A DNA stretch of 32,952 bases from an uncultured Prevotella sp. (GTDB taxonomy: Bacteria; Bacteroidota; Bacteroidia; Bacteroidales; Bacteroidaceae), in contig CAJOPE010000118.1 in the NCBI GenBank assembly GCA_905236815.1, forward strand, positions 1-32,952, written 5' to 3'. Below the pieces are notes generated by a model. The model saw nothing but the letters and a program-made list of their open reading frames with translations, had not been told where the DNA came from and did not search any database. Of this stretch, positions 24,660-32,907 are shown in pieces. How positions within the stretch are numbered: the stretch's first letter is position 1; every line of letters begins with the position of its first letter. The position numbers and the translations under genes are program-made.

Positions 24660-27600
24660 TTCTTATCTACATTCTTAACAGCTACCGAATCCCTTCCTAT
24701 AGAATCAGTTCTCTCCTTTGGAGTTGGGGTATTACGTTTTGTTGGCGCAGGAGCAACAGGATCATCGCTCTTAAAATTAATTATATCCTTGAAATGCTGC
24801 AACTTACGTTTCCAAAGGAAACCGACACCATACTGACCGATCGGACCCTCCAACCAATCATATGCTGAATTATCATAGAAAGCACGTAGGTACTGGCTGG
24901 CACTCTTGTTCAATCGGTACTCAAGTTCTACATTATCGAAGAAATTATTATCCTTCCTTCCCTGATCCAATTCTGCACCAGTAGATACTTTTCCACCAAT
25001 AATAAAGCTCAATCGGTTATTCCAGAATCTCTTTGCAAATCGGAAGTTATAATCTGTATGCAATGCACCTGCTGAATTGGTTGAATTATCTACCGTCATA
25101 CCAAGGTCGAGACCAAGTGTACGCATAGCATTTCCTGCTATATTATTGATCTCGGAATTCAGGAAGGAGGCAAGGGCGGTATTCATTGAGAAGGAATTAG
25201 TATTACCATCAGCAAGATACATACCTGAAGCCAACATAGAAATCGCAAGTTTACTTCGTTCCTCTGTTGACTTGGTATTCAGCTCATCTTGAACTGAAGC
25301 GTCTGAAGGCGCACTAATGATAAACTCGATACCCATATGGTTCAATGTCTGCGAAAGTTTTACACCACATTCAAAGTCAACCTGTCGTCCATTATTCTCA
25401 CCTGCATTCACAGATGCCTTGATATCCTCAGTAGCCGTAATACTCAAAGTTGGATCAAAAGCATCACCCGTAAATTCTATATAACTTCCATCCTTAATGT
25501 GGAAAGTCTTCAAAGGAATGATAGGCAAAGCATACTTCATCTCTCCATTGCTCAAGGTATAGCGACCAGTGAGGGCCAAGTTGGAAGCAGAATAGCTCAT
25601 TCGTAAATCTCCACCTCCCATCAAGTCAATATAGTTGGAATGTTCGGCATTCAATGCACAAACAATATGGGCCGCCTCGTCTACTGATATTGACATATTC
25701 ATTTTGAAGCCATCGATAGTAGGACGGTCAACTACTAGATTTTCCTTAGCATCCTTTAAATCAGTGAATTTCACAAGTTCTTCCAACTGGTTGTCGGTGG
25801 TAAGTTCCGACTCCTTAAGCACATAGGTCATATCAGTGGAGCCAAGAACATCCAGTTTGCCGCGCATATCAAGGTTATTCATCGGACCACGCATGATACC
25901 GAAGAAATTAACGTAAGCCTTTCCATAAGCCTCTGAACGAGGATTCTCCTTAGCATCTATCAATAGGAAATTCTGGGCACGCATGCGAATATCCATCGTC
26001 ATATTGTCCAAATCGGAGAAGTCATAATTACCGGTAATAGTAAGTGGACTATTATTATTGGCAAACATCTCAAAGTTCTCGAAGAGCAACTTACTATTCT
26101 GAATTCTCACTGGATCATCGGCAAAACGCATCTCAATACCGTATGGCTCACTAAACAAGTAGGTTGACGACAGATATATTTCACCATTCACATCCGGTTT
26201 ACTAAGAGGACCCTTGATATCCAATTCACCCTCTCCAAATCCACGAAGACCGATGATACGATCTGGAATAAAACCGTTAACAATCTGCATCGGCATCTTA
26301 TCCATATTCAACTTCGCATCCAGATAGCCATCTCCTTCCGACTTATAAGTACCCTTAACTGTTCCCACCACATTGCTTTCGCTAAGCAGGATACCATCCA
26401 CCTGATGAGTGCCATCGCTCTTTGGCATATACACGAATTGCGTTTCCAGGTTACCCATCTTACAACCTTCGTAGGACATGTTGGCAATAGCAATATCTGA
26501 AGATACAGAGAGATCTTCCTTTGTTTGGATAGCATGGAAGTCTCCATTCATAATTCCGGAAACTTTTGGTGCATAAGGGATAACTGAAAGCACCTCATCC
26601 AAATTAAATTTATGCAAGCCCACAGTAATATCCTGCAGGGCATCCACATTGGTACTATCACTATATACCTGGATACCTTGCCCATCGGCAGCTTTTAATT
26701 TCAAATCGGCCAGAACTCTACCCCCTTCTTTCAACAATACATAGTTATCCTTGTTATAGGAGAATTTCTTGTATCCTAAAATGAGATCGGAACCACTGAA
26801 CTGAGCACGGATGCCCTCTCTCTCCATGGTAGCAATGATTGGCAACTGTAGGCCTAATCGATCATTCTGATCATAAATATCAGCATTAACAAAGGCGCCC
26901 CGCTCGACTATACCACCATTAAACTTGGCTGTAAATGTAGGGGTATTCTCCTTGGTATTGCGTACATATCCCTCATAAGCCATTTTATCGTTATTAGAAG
27001 CAAACTTCAAACGAATAGTATCAATACGGATACTGTCATCAATCAAGACTAGAGAATCCATGCTCAACTTACCATTCAATCCTTCGATTGGTGAAGAGTC
27101 CATGTCTATATCGGCATGCTTGAATGTATATCCGTAATGAGCAATCATCGAGGAAATAAAGTTGTACTTACCGGTTTGGAGTAAAAGACAGATATTTGGC
27201 AAGTGCTTACGAAGCGCGGCTTGATCGATAACTCTTTCCTTCATCTGTTTCTGAAGTTCAGCCACAAAACCATTGCCAGACTTCATCAAATGCTCGTAAC
27301 CAGTATCCGCATTCATGTTGAGATGGAAGTCGCCACAATCCACAACTGCATGAGTGGTATCCTTACGTGTCAGTACATCCAATACAACATCAGTAGGATG
27401 ATAGACACTATCCTTGTCGACAATGGTCATATCGGAAACAAGACCCTGCACTTTATAATAGTCCTTCATATTTGTGGATACATCCACATGGCCACAAAGA
27501 GTAATAAGCAAAGGACTATCTACTAATCGGAGATGATAAAGATCAGCCTTTCCTAAATCCGCAGATACTGTTGCCTGAAGATTCTTTGTATTCATCAAGG

Positions 27601-29341
27601 CATCTACCTGGAATAATCCTTTCAACAAGGAGTTTTTACTATCAATTTTTGCATGTGCCTTACCGTTGGCTATCGTTGCAACGGCATTCATATTGTCTAG
27701 GCTGTACTTATCGAAGGCAAACTTCTGAACCTTTGCTGTTGCATTCAGATGCGTGCGAGGTGAAAACACATCTGTTCCCACTCCATCCACTTTCACATAT
27801 CCAGTGAATGGATGCAAGCCTTGATTAGGAACAAAATGTTGAATTGGTAATGCGGATGCTGTTGCTGTCGCCTTATAGGCCATGCGCTTTATATCTATCG
27901 TGGCATTCGCACGCAAGCTACCTCCACCCTCTCTTGCTGTGAAATCAGCCTGATAATTTGGTCCTTTTCCCTTAAACTTTCCCTTAACTCCAATACCACT
28001 TGGAATACGAATCTGCTTCATCAAGGCAGGATCGAGCATAGCTGTCACAAAGCCAAGATTATAGGTATGAGCATCCAAATCGACATTGAAACCTAGTTTA
28101 TCTGTATTTAATAGTTGCTCAGCCCATCCGTCTACTTTTACGTTGAAAGCTGTAGGAAGGCGAAGCGAGAGTTCCTCTAAAAATATTTTTTCTAAATTTC
28201 CATTCAGCAATCCATCTATAGCCAACGGTTGATTAGGCCATTTACGAAGGAATGGCTTAGGGGCTCCATCCATAAAAAGAAGGAGGTCTGGTTTACCCAC
28301 AGTTCCATGAACAGTTGCTAACATTTTACCAGGATCCTTGTCGGCAAAGGCGTTCATATCCATGATATACTTCAGTTTCAATTCCGAAGTTGGAGTTTTC
28401 AAGTATAAATCTGGAAGATAAAGGCGAGTAGAATCCATAGCAAACGGTCCATTAAGTGCATTCACTCTCAAGCCCATTCCCTGCTCTTTGAAACTACCCG
28501 CTAGAACTTTCACCCTTATGTCGCTCTTGCAAAAATAGAAAGAGTCGGCTACTAAATTCAAACTGTCAAGAAAAATATGATTGGCATCCAGTCCCTTAAC
28601 ACGAACCTTGAAGTTATTATCATACTTCACCCTTCCATTTTTCCAGTCCAAATGATTTATCTGATAGAGTCCCTTGTTGAAATCCATAAAGCCATCCTGG
28701 GCTGAAGTCTTTCCTAGGAATGCATTTATCGACAAAGTATCCCCTGGCATGTGGAGAGTGAAATCAGTATTCTTTACTTTTAGAGCTGCGAGATTTAACT
28801 TCCAGAAGTTTGTGCTTGGTGTTGTGTCCTCTGGAACTGTGTCGCTTAATTCAATGGAAATCCTTGCATCAGAGAGCAAAGCATTGTTGACATTGATATC
28901 TTCCTTATCCAAGTCAACGCCATGTGATTTCACATTGAGATGCCCTACACTTCCCTTGAAACGCATCGAATGAACCAAACTAGCCGTGTTTACCTTCAAT
29001 TTCTTGAAATCGAGGTCATCTATCATAACCTGCTTCCTGAACAATGGAAGAAGCTGAACATCCACTACTGTTTTCTCAATATCAGCAATCGTATCTTTTA
29101 CCTGTGGAAGCGAATCATTCTGTTGAATGACTTTCACATTTTCCAAACCAAGGTCAAGAGGGAATTCAAGATTTACATGTTCGACAGAGATTTCCATCCC
29201 AGTCTTTTCAGAAGCATACGAAGCAACTTGCTTCACTACCCAATTCTGAACAGGAGGGAAGTAAAGCAAAAGTGCCAATATAGTTAACAGTGTTATCAGA
29301 CTTAGTAAGAGAATGCTGATCCACTTGAGTACGTTCTTCAT
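24656..29341 (-). CDS. tamB: TamB, envelope-spanning AsmA-like protein
   Basis: A 1561-residue protein anchored by one N-terminal membrane helix (about 8-30, ISILLLSLITLLTILALLLY), with the rest in the periplasm. The body consists of repeated amphipathic beta-strands typical of the AsmA/TamB family, which forms a hydrophobic groove bridging the inner and outer membranes. The C-terminal DUF490/TamB domain lies at about 1080-1520. The tail (about 1530-1561) is Lys/Thr/Pro-rich. Length is in the family range. It is first in the tamB-tamL operon, with a promoter at 29390-29419. TamB-family proteins are implicated in phospholipid transport and outer-membrane protein assembly. Confidence 0.93.
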   Translation of the reverse strand: MKNVLKWISILLLSLITLLTILALLLYFPPVQNWVVKQVASYASEKTGMEISVEHVNLEFPLDLGLENVKVIQQNDSLPQVKDTIADIEKTVVDVQLLPLFRKQVMIDDLDFKKLKVNTASLVHSMRFKGSVGHLNVKSHGVDLDKEDINVNNALLSDARISIELSDTVPEDTTPSTNFWKLNLAALKVKNTDFTLHMPGDTLSINAFLGKTSAQDGFMDFNKGLYQINHLDWKNGRVKYDNNFKVRVKGLDANHIFLDSLNLVADSFYFCKSDIRVKVLAGSFKEQGMGLRVNALNGPFAMDSTRLYLPDLYLKTPTSELKLKYIMDMNAFADKDPGKMLATVHGTVGKPDLLLFMDGAPKPFLRKWPNQPLAIDGLLNGNLEKIFLEELSLRLPTAFNVKVDGWAEQLLNTDKLGFNVDLDAHTYNLGFVTAMLDPALMKQIRIPSGIGVKGKFKGKGPNYQADFTAREGGGSLRANATIDIKRMAYKATATASALPIQHFVPNQGLHPFTGYVKVDGVGTDVFSPRTHLNATAKVQKFAFDKYSLDNMNAVATIANGKAHAKIDSKNSLLKGLFQVDALMNTKNLQATVSADLGKADLYHLRLVDSPLLITLCGHVDVSTNMKDYYKVQGLVSDMTIVDKDSVYHPTDVVLDVLTRKDTTHAVVDCGDFHLNMNADTGYEHLMKSGNGFVAELQKQMKERVIDQAALRKHLPNICLLLQTGKYNFISSMIAHYGYTFKHADIDMDSSPIEGLNGKLSMDSLVLIDDSIRIDTIRLKFASNNDKMAYEGYVRNTKENTPTFTAKFNGGIVERGAFVNADIYDQNDRLGLQLPIIATMEREGIRAQFSGSDLILGYKKFSYNKDNYVLLKEGGRVLADLKLKAADGQGIQVYSDSTNVDALQDITVGLHKFNLDEVLSVIPYAPKVSGIMNGDFHAIQTKEDLSVSSDIAIANMSYEGCKMGNLETQFVYMPKSDGTHQVDGILLSESNVVGTVKGTYKSEGDGYLDAKLNMDKMPMQIVNGFIPDRIIGLRGFGEGELDIKGPLSKPDVNGEIYLSSTYLFSEPYGIEMRFADDPVRIQNSKLLFENFEMFANNNSPLTITGNYDFSDLDNMTMDIRMRAQNFLLIDAKENPRSEAYGKAYVNFFGIMRGPMNNLDMRGKLDVLGSTDMTYVLKESELTTDNQLEELVKFTDLKDAKENLVVDRPTIDGFKMNMSISVDEAAHIVCALNAEHSNYIDLMGGGDLRMSYSASNLALTGRYTLSNGEMKYALPIIPLKTFHIKDGSYIEFTGDAFDPTLSITATEDIKASVNAGENNGRQVDFECGVKLSQTLNHMGIEFIISAPSDASVQDELNTKSTEERSKLAISMLASGMYLADGNTNSFSMNTALASFLNSEINNIAGNAMRTLGLDLGMTVDNSTNSAGALHTDYNFRFAKRFWNNRLSFIIGGKVSTGAELDQGRKDNNFFDNVELEYRLNKSASQYLRAFYDNSAYDWLEGPIGQYGVGFLWKRKLQHFKDIINFKSDDPVAPAPTKRNTPTPKERTDSIGRDSVAVKNVDKK

Positions 29342-29389
29342 ATGCTAATGATTCCAGCCATTTGCTGTTAGAATGGCCGCTTTCATTTG

Positions 29390-29419
29390 CAAAGTAAACA
29401 AATATTTTGGAAAAACAAA
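29390..29419 (-). promoter_or_regulatory. Promoter of tamB-tamL
   Basis: Minus-strand TTACTTTG (29397-29390) is one mismatch from TAnnTTTG, with TTTG (29419-29416) 18 bases upstream. The leader to ATG 29341 is about 40 bases. Confidence 0.5.
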
Positions 29420-29455
29420 AATAAAAAGCTAATATTTTTCTTAAATATTAGCTTT
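29420..29455 (-). terminator. Terminator of tetR-fabG-rluA operon
   Basis: Minus-strand AAAGCTAATATTT pairs with AAATATTAGCTTTT (29455-29443 with 29437-29424), then T residues. The outer stem includes two bases of the rluA stop codon, so the gene ends directly in its terminator. Confidence 0.8.
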
Positions 29456-30122
29456 ATGGTGCAATTACTTGCCAAAGAGTATCATCAGGTAATGGTGAAT
29501 CCAAAGAAATCGATTCTTGAGATACCGGATGAATGAATTCTACATGATGAGATAAGAGGGATATGCTACCATCAGGATTACTCCTCTTCGCACCATATTT
29601 TAAGTCACCTTTGATAGGACACCCCATATGAGCCAGCTGACAACGAATTTGATGGTGTCTACCAGTCATCAACTGAACTTCAATAAGAGTATATCGATCG
29701 GAACTTCCAATCACTTTATATTTCAGAATTGCCTTCTTTGAATCTTTCACTTCCTTGTCATAAGCATAACTCTTGTTCTGCTTTTCGTTTCGAACAATCC
29801 AGTTCACTAAAGTTCCCTCTGGCTCTTGAGGAGCATTCTGAGTTATCGCCCAATACGTTTTATGAACTTCACCATTACTAAACATCTTGTTCAGCCTTGG
29901 CAATGCCTTAGAAGTTCTAGCAAAGATAACTAATCCCGAAACAGGACGATCAAGTCGATGCACAACACCAAGGAAAACATTTCCCGGCTTGTTGTACTTC
30001 TCCTTGATATATTGCTTTACAGTTTCAGAAAGCGGAGTATCTCCGGTTTTATCACCCTGAACGATCTCTCCGCTTTCCTTGTAAACTACAATAATATGAT
30101 TGTCTTCGTAAACGACTCTCAT
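29454..30122 (-). CDS. RluA-family pseudouridine synthase
   Basis: A 222-residue RNA pseudouridine synthase. The catalytic motif HRLDRPVSG (55-63) holds the nucleophile D58. LMTGRHHQIRCQLAHMGCP (152-170) matches the other conserved RluA motif. There is no N-terminal S4 domain, so this is a short form; the target uridine (rRNA or tRNA) cannot be read. The start codon overlaps the fabG stop by one base (TAATG), showing operon coupling. It ends in a terminator that overlaps the stop. Confidence 0.92.
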   Translation of the reverse strand: MRVVYEDNHIIVVYKESGEIVQGDKTGDTPLSETVKQYIKEKYNKPGNVFLGVVHRLDRPVSGLVIFARTSKALPRLNKMFSNGEVHKTYWAITQNAPQEPEGTLVNWIVRNEKQNKSYAYDKEVKDSKKAILKYKVIGSSDRYTLIEVQLMTGRHHQIRCQLAHMGCPIKGDLKYGAKRSNPDGSISLLSHHVEFIHPVSQESISLDSPLPDDTLWQVIAP

Positions 30123-30874
30123 TACATGTTCATACCACCATCTACCTGGATAACCTGACCAGAAACATAAGAAGAAAGGTCAGAACCAAGATAAAGAGCT
30201 GTGTTTGCAATATCCTCAACATTACCACCACGACGAAGAGGAATCTTCTTAATCCACTCCTCACGGATATTGTCTGGCAATGCCTGTGTCATAGCTGTAT
30301 CAATGAAACCAGGAGCAATTGCATTTGCGCGGATACCCTTAGGACCCATCTCCTGACCTACACTTTTAGCAAGAGCGATCAAACCAGCCTTAGAAGCTGC
30401 ATAGTTAGCCTGTCCTGCATTTCCATGAACACCAACAACAGAAGCCATATTGATGATGCTACCACCACGCTGGCGCATCATTACAGGAATACAAGCGTGA
30501 ATGAAATTGAAAGCACTCTTCAAGTTAACAGCGATAACAGCATCCCACTGCTGCTCTGTCATACGAAGCATCAAACCATCCTTTGTGATACCAGCATTGT
30601 TAACAAGGATATCGATTGAGCCAAACTCTTCCTTCACCTTAGCAACTACTTCTTCGGTCTGTGCAAAATCTGCTGCGTTACTAGCATAACCTTTAGCCTT
30701 TACACCTTTAGCAGCGATCTCACGCTCAGTCTCAAGACCACCATGCTCCTCATCAATAAAAAGGTCGGTGAATGCTACATTAGCACCTTCTTCAGCAAAC
30801 TTCAAAGCGATAGCCTTACCGATACCGCGTGCAGCACCTGTAATAAGTGCTGTCTTACCTGTTAATAATCCCAT
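30122..30874 (-). CDS. fabG: 3-oxoacyl-[ACP] reductase
   Basis: A 250-residue short-chain dehydrogenase that reduces 3-ketoacyl-ACP with NADPH in fatty-acid synthesis. The cofactor motif TGAARGIG is at 12-19, NNAG at 92-95, and the catalytic triad is S145, Y158 and K162 (YAASK at 158-162). Length matches FabG. The SDR family is wide, but the overall sequence reads like FabG. It lies 29 bases after the tetR gene and overlaps rluA by one base, so it is probably in the TetR-led operon. Confidence 0.92.
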   Translation of the reverse strand: MGLLTGKTALITGAARGIGKAIALKFAEEGANVAFTDLFIDEEHGGLETEREIAAKGVKAKGYASNAADFAQTEEVVAKVKEEFGSIDILVNNAGITKDGLMLRMTEQQWDAVIAVNLKSAFNFIHACIPVMMRQRGGSIINMASVVGVHGNAGQANYAASKAGLIALAKSVGQEMGPKGIRANAIAPGFIDTAMTQALPDNIREEWIKKIPLRRGGNVEDIANTALYLGSDLSSYVSGQVIQVDGGMNM

Positions 30875-30903
30875 TTTGTTTTATTATTAATTTATAATGT
30901 TAA

Positions 30904-31503
30904 TCAAATATGATTCAAACCTGCTTTACCCAAAGCACCATATACAACTTTTGCAACCAAAGGCTTACTAGATTCCTCTGTAAGTCCATGACCTAAACGT
31001 CCATATATAAAAGGCACTTCAAGTCCTTTGATACAATAGTGAGTGATATCAGCTACCAATTCCACATTTTCTATATCAAACTCACCATCATTTTTCCCTT
31101 CCGAATAAACTTTTCGAAAAAGCTCAATCTCATCCTCATCAAAATTCTTACGAACCTTTTCAACCATCCATATATTACGGAAGAATTCAGCTCTAAGATT
31201 TCCGTTTCTTACCACTGTTTCTTTAATCATACTTAAATGAGTATAGATCAATTCTATTATCTTATCTTGAGGACGGATTTTTTTTGCTGCAACTTCATCA
31301 AGCTTATCAGACAATCGCTCCAACTCGGATTCAATTACAGCGTAATAAACATCTTCCTTACGATTAAAATAAGTATAAAGAGTTCTACGCCCCTTACCTG
31401 AAGCAAGAGCGATATCATTCATCGTCGTATTCGCCACGCCATTCTTTGCAAAAAGCTGACGAGCTACATCCACTAGTTTTTGTCTAGTCTTAGAAATCGA
31501 CAT
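30904..31503 (-). CDS. TetR-family transcriptional regulator
   Basis: A 199-residue one-domain repressor. The N-terminal helix-turn-helix at about 27-47 (TMNDIALASGKGRRTLYTYF) has the family pattern, followed by an all-helical ligand domain. ATG 31503 is preferred over an in-frame TTG at 31515. An inverted repeat overlapping its own promoter suggests autoregulation. Its operon partner fabG raises the possibility of a fatty-acid or lipid signal, but the ligand is unknown. Confidence 0.9.
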   Translation of the reverse strand: MSISKTRQKLVDVARQLFAKNGVANTTMNDIALASGKGRRTLYTYFNRKEDVYYAVIESELERLSDKLDEVAAKKIRPQDKIIELIYTHLSMIKETVVRNGNLRAEFFRNIWMVEKVRKNFDEDEIELFRKVYSEGKNDGEFDIENVELVADITHYCIKGLEVPFIYGRLGHGLTEESSKPLVAKVVYGALGKAGLNHI

Positions 31504-31523
31504 ATTTAAACCCAAATATTAAA

Positions 31524-31548
31524 TTGCACAAAAATTAATTATGTGCAA
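31524..31548. promoter_or_regulatory. Candidate TetR operator
   Basis: TTGCACA (31524-31530) and TGTGCAA (31542-31548) form a perfect inverted repeat with an 11-base spacer. One half overlaps the minus-strand -7 box TATTTTTG (31553-31546); the other lies near the transcript start. This is a good position for autorepression. Confidence 0.6.
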
Positions 31549-31577
31549 AAATAAGCCATTTTATCCAATATAGCAAC
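31546..31577 (-). promoter_or_regulatory. Promoter of tetR-fabG-rluA
   Basis: Minus-strand TATTTTTG (31553-31546) fits TAnnTTTG. GTTG (31577-31574) lies 20 bases upstream as a weak -33. Confidence 0.55.
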
Positions 31578-31645
31578 AAAAAAAGGATAATGTTTATACC
31601 TAAATTAAAACATATGTTAAAATCACAAGATAATACGAATAATAT

Positions 31646-31676
31646 TTTGGTAATTCACAAAATTATTGTACCTTTG
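31646..31676 (+). promoter_or_regulatory. Promoter of the initiator tRNA
   Basis: TTTG (31646-31649), 19 bases, TACCTTTG (31669-31676): an exact fit to the Bacteroidota consensus. It lies 36 bases before the tRNA. Confidence 0.8.
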
Positions 31677-31712
31677 CACTCGCAATTCAGAAATGAGTTG
31701 TCTAGTAAATAT

Positions 31713-31785
31713 CGCGGAGTGGAGCAGTTGGTAGCTCGCCAGGCTCATAACCTGGAGGTCGCACGTTCGAATCCTGCCTCCGCAA
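31713..31785 (+). tRNA. Initiator tRNA-fMet (CAT anticodon)
   Basis: A 73-base cloverleaf: acceptor CGCGGAG/CTCCGCA, D-stem GAGC/GCTC, anticodon stem CCAGG/CCTGG with loop CTCATAA, discriminator A73, no encoded CCA. The unpaired C1:A72 and A11:U24 pair mark an initiator. Two details depart from the E. coli type: the anticodon stem has A29:U41 instead of the third G:C pair, and the T-stem GCACG/CCTGC has a C:C mismatch at 52/62. It has its own promoter and terminator. Confidence 0.95.
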
Positions 31786-31792
31786 CTAAGTT

Positions 31793-31825
31793 AAGACGTA
31801 AGAATTAATTCTTACGTCTTTTTTT
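31793..31825 (+). terminator. Terminator of the initiator tRNA
   Basis: AAGACGTAAGAATT (31793-31806) is followed directly by its exact complement AATTCTTACGTCTT (31807-31820), a 28-base perfect palindrome, then T residues. It lies seven bases past the tRNA. Confidence 0.9.
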
Positions 31826-32125
31826 ATTCATAAAAATAAGATAATAATAAACCACCAAATTTAAGTTTATTATTTTATATTTTATATTGCATATTGAATA
31901 TAACCTAAATCCAATGATTAATTTATTCAAAATCATGATCATAAGCAAAATAATGATCGCCCAAAGAATAATATATAAGGAAAGCAGAATAACATGAACT
32001 AGCAAGAAAATAAACTTATCTAAAACTCGAGGAATATCATCAATAAAGGATGTATTGACAAATATATAAATCAACAATACAAATAAAAAAATCCGAATAC
32101 AATAAATTGTATTCGGATCTATCAT
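31805..32125 (-). CDS. Doubtful small hydrophobic reading frame
   Basis: An open frame of 106 codons with two or three hydrophobic stretches separated by charged residues (for example SFIDDIPRVLDKF near 26-38) and a basic end (KKRRKN). Against it: the first codons lie in the terminator hairpin of the transglycosylase gene, the last codons lie in the tRNA terminator, and the base composition is very AT-rich, which by itself yields Ile/Leu/Phe/Tyr codons. No promoter is seen inside. Either a small membrane protein from a later start or, more likely, non-coding DNA. Without it, 31826-32084 holds nothing I recognise. Confidence 0.2.
   Translation of the reverse strand: MIDPNTIYCIRIFLFVLLIYIFVNTSFIDDIPRVLDKFIFLLVHVILLSLYIILWAIIILLMIMILNKLIIGFRLYSICNIKYKIINLNLVVYYYLIFMNKKRRKN
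32084..32118 (-). terminator. Terminator of the lytic transglycosylase gene
   Basis: ATCCGAATACAAT (32091-32103) pairs perfectly with ATTGTATTCGGAT (32106-32118), and the minus strand continues into a run of T. It lies seven bases past the stop. Confidence 0.9.
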
Positions 32126-32566
32126 TTAATTTGTTTTCAGAAAACTCATAACCTTATTGAAATAACGTTGGGTACGCTTAACACTATAGTTCTGTCCACC
32201 ATTCCAAGATCTAATTGCCTGCTCAATATTATTCAATGGATTGTAAGCCGATTGAATGAGAAGAAACATTTCCTTAGACTTAGCAATGCTAAAACGATCA
32301 GAAAGCTTATAACGTTTCTTACTCTTCCTCTTCTTTAAAATTCTATTGCATTCTGCAACACAAATAGGTGTAATTTGCAATACGCCAATAGAATTTCCAC
32401 TTTTTGCATTTTTGTCCCCTTCACTCTCAACCTGAATAATTGCATCAATTACATTTGACCAGTCAAACGAACTATCCAAGACGGAATTTACAGGTTCTGC
32501 AGCCGATGCTACAACAGAGTGGGATAATACTAAAAATAAAAATACAATCTTTATTAATCTCTTCAT
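32126..32566 (-). CDS. Small exported lytic transglycosylase (SLT fold)
   Basis: A 146-residue protein; residues 1-22 (ending VVASAA) are a signal peptide. The lysozyme-like domain shows IIQVESEGD (43-51) with E47 as the likely catalytic acid, GVLQITP (61-67) as the second conserved motif, and AIRSWNGG (117-124) in place of the usual AxxxYNxG. It would cleave peptidoglycan in the periplasm. The frame continues upstream to a GTG at 32620, but ATG 32566 gives the signal peptide a normal start. It stands alone, with a promoter about 115 bases upstream and a strong terminator. Confidence 0.88.
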   Translation of the reverse strand: MKRLIKIVFLFLVLSHSVVASAAEPVNSVLDSSFDWSNVIDAIIQVESEGDKNAKSGNSIGVLQITPICVAECNRILKKRKSKKRYKLSDRFSIAKSKEMFLLIQSAYNPLNNIEQAIRSWNGGQNYSVKRTQRYFNKVMSFLKTN

Positions 32567-32680
32567 TGTTCCTATTTTTCTGGAACCTGAAAAACTGAAA
32601 TACAACATCAGAAGATTCACGATGCAAACGCTATGTGAGAATGAGTTACGTTAGACATCTGAGTTCCAATTAACATGTTG

Positions 32681-32712
32681 CAAAGATACAAAAAAATATC
32701 GGATTACGCAAG
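32681..32712 (-). promoter_or_regulatory. Promoter of the lytic transglycosylase
   Basis: Minus-strand TATCTTTG (32688-32681) fits TAnnTTTG, with CTTG (32712-32709) 20 bases upstream. It leaves a leader of about 110 bases before ATG 32566. Confidence 0.6.
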
Positions 32713-32741
32713 TAAATATTTGATTATCAATATTTTACTTG
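32709..32741. repeat. 33-bp near-palindrome upstream of the transglycosylase promoter
   Basis: CAAGTAAATATTTGAT (32709-32724) and its inverted partner ATCAATATTTTACTTG (32726-32741) match at 13 of 16 positions around a central T. One arm contains the -33 element, so it may be an operator. It could also be chance in AT-rich DNA. Confidence 0.5.
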
Positions 32742-32870
32742 TTAATAAAGGCAAAAAGAAAGTTGTAGATTTTTACTTAATAAAAATAAGCAAAACCCAC
32801 AAAAGACTATAAAACCTAAAAAAGAAAAGATTAATATAAACCTAAAGTAATAAAAAAAAGAAAACAAAAA
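32742..32870. other. AT-rich spacer between the transglycosylase promoter and 5S rRNA
   Basis: About 130 bases of A-rich sequence with no open frame, promoter box or repeat that I can support. With the leader and promoter of the transglycosylase it makes up the 300-base gap before the rRNA operon. Confidence 0.6.
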
Positions 32871-32898
32871 AGCCCCGACTACTTTCGTAATCGAGGCT
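32869..32898 (-). terminator. Terminator of the rRNA operon
   Basis: On the minus strand AGCCTCGATTAC pairs with GTAGTCGGGGCT (32898-32887 with 32882-32871; G-T pairs included) around GAAA, followed by six T residues. It lies about ten bases past the 5S end. Confidence 0.9.
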
Positions 32899-32907
32899 CT
32901 TGATAAA

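Noticed and set aside
31590..31808. A 72-codon frame through the initiator tRNA
   Set aside because: It runs across the tRNA, its promoter and terminator, so it is not a protein gene.
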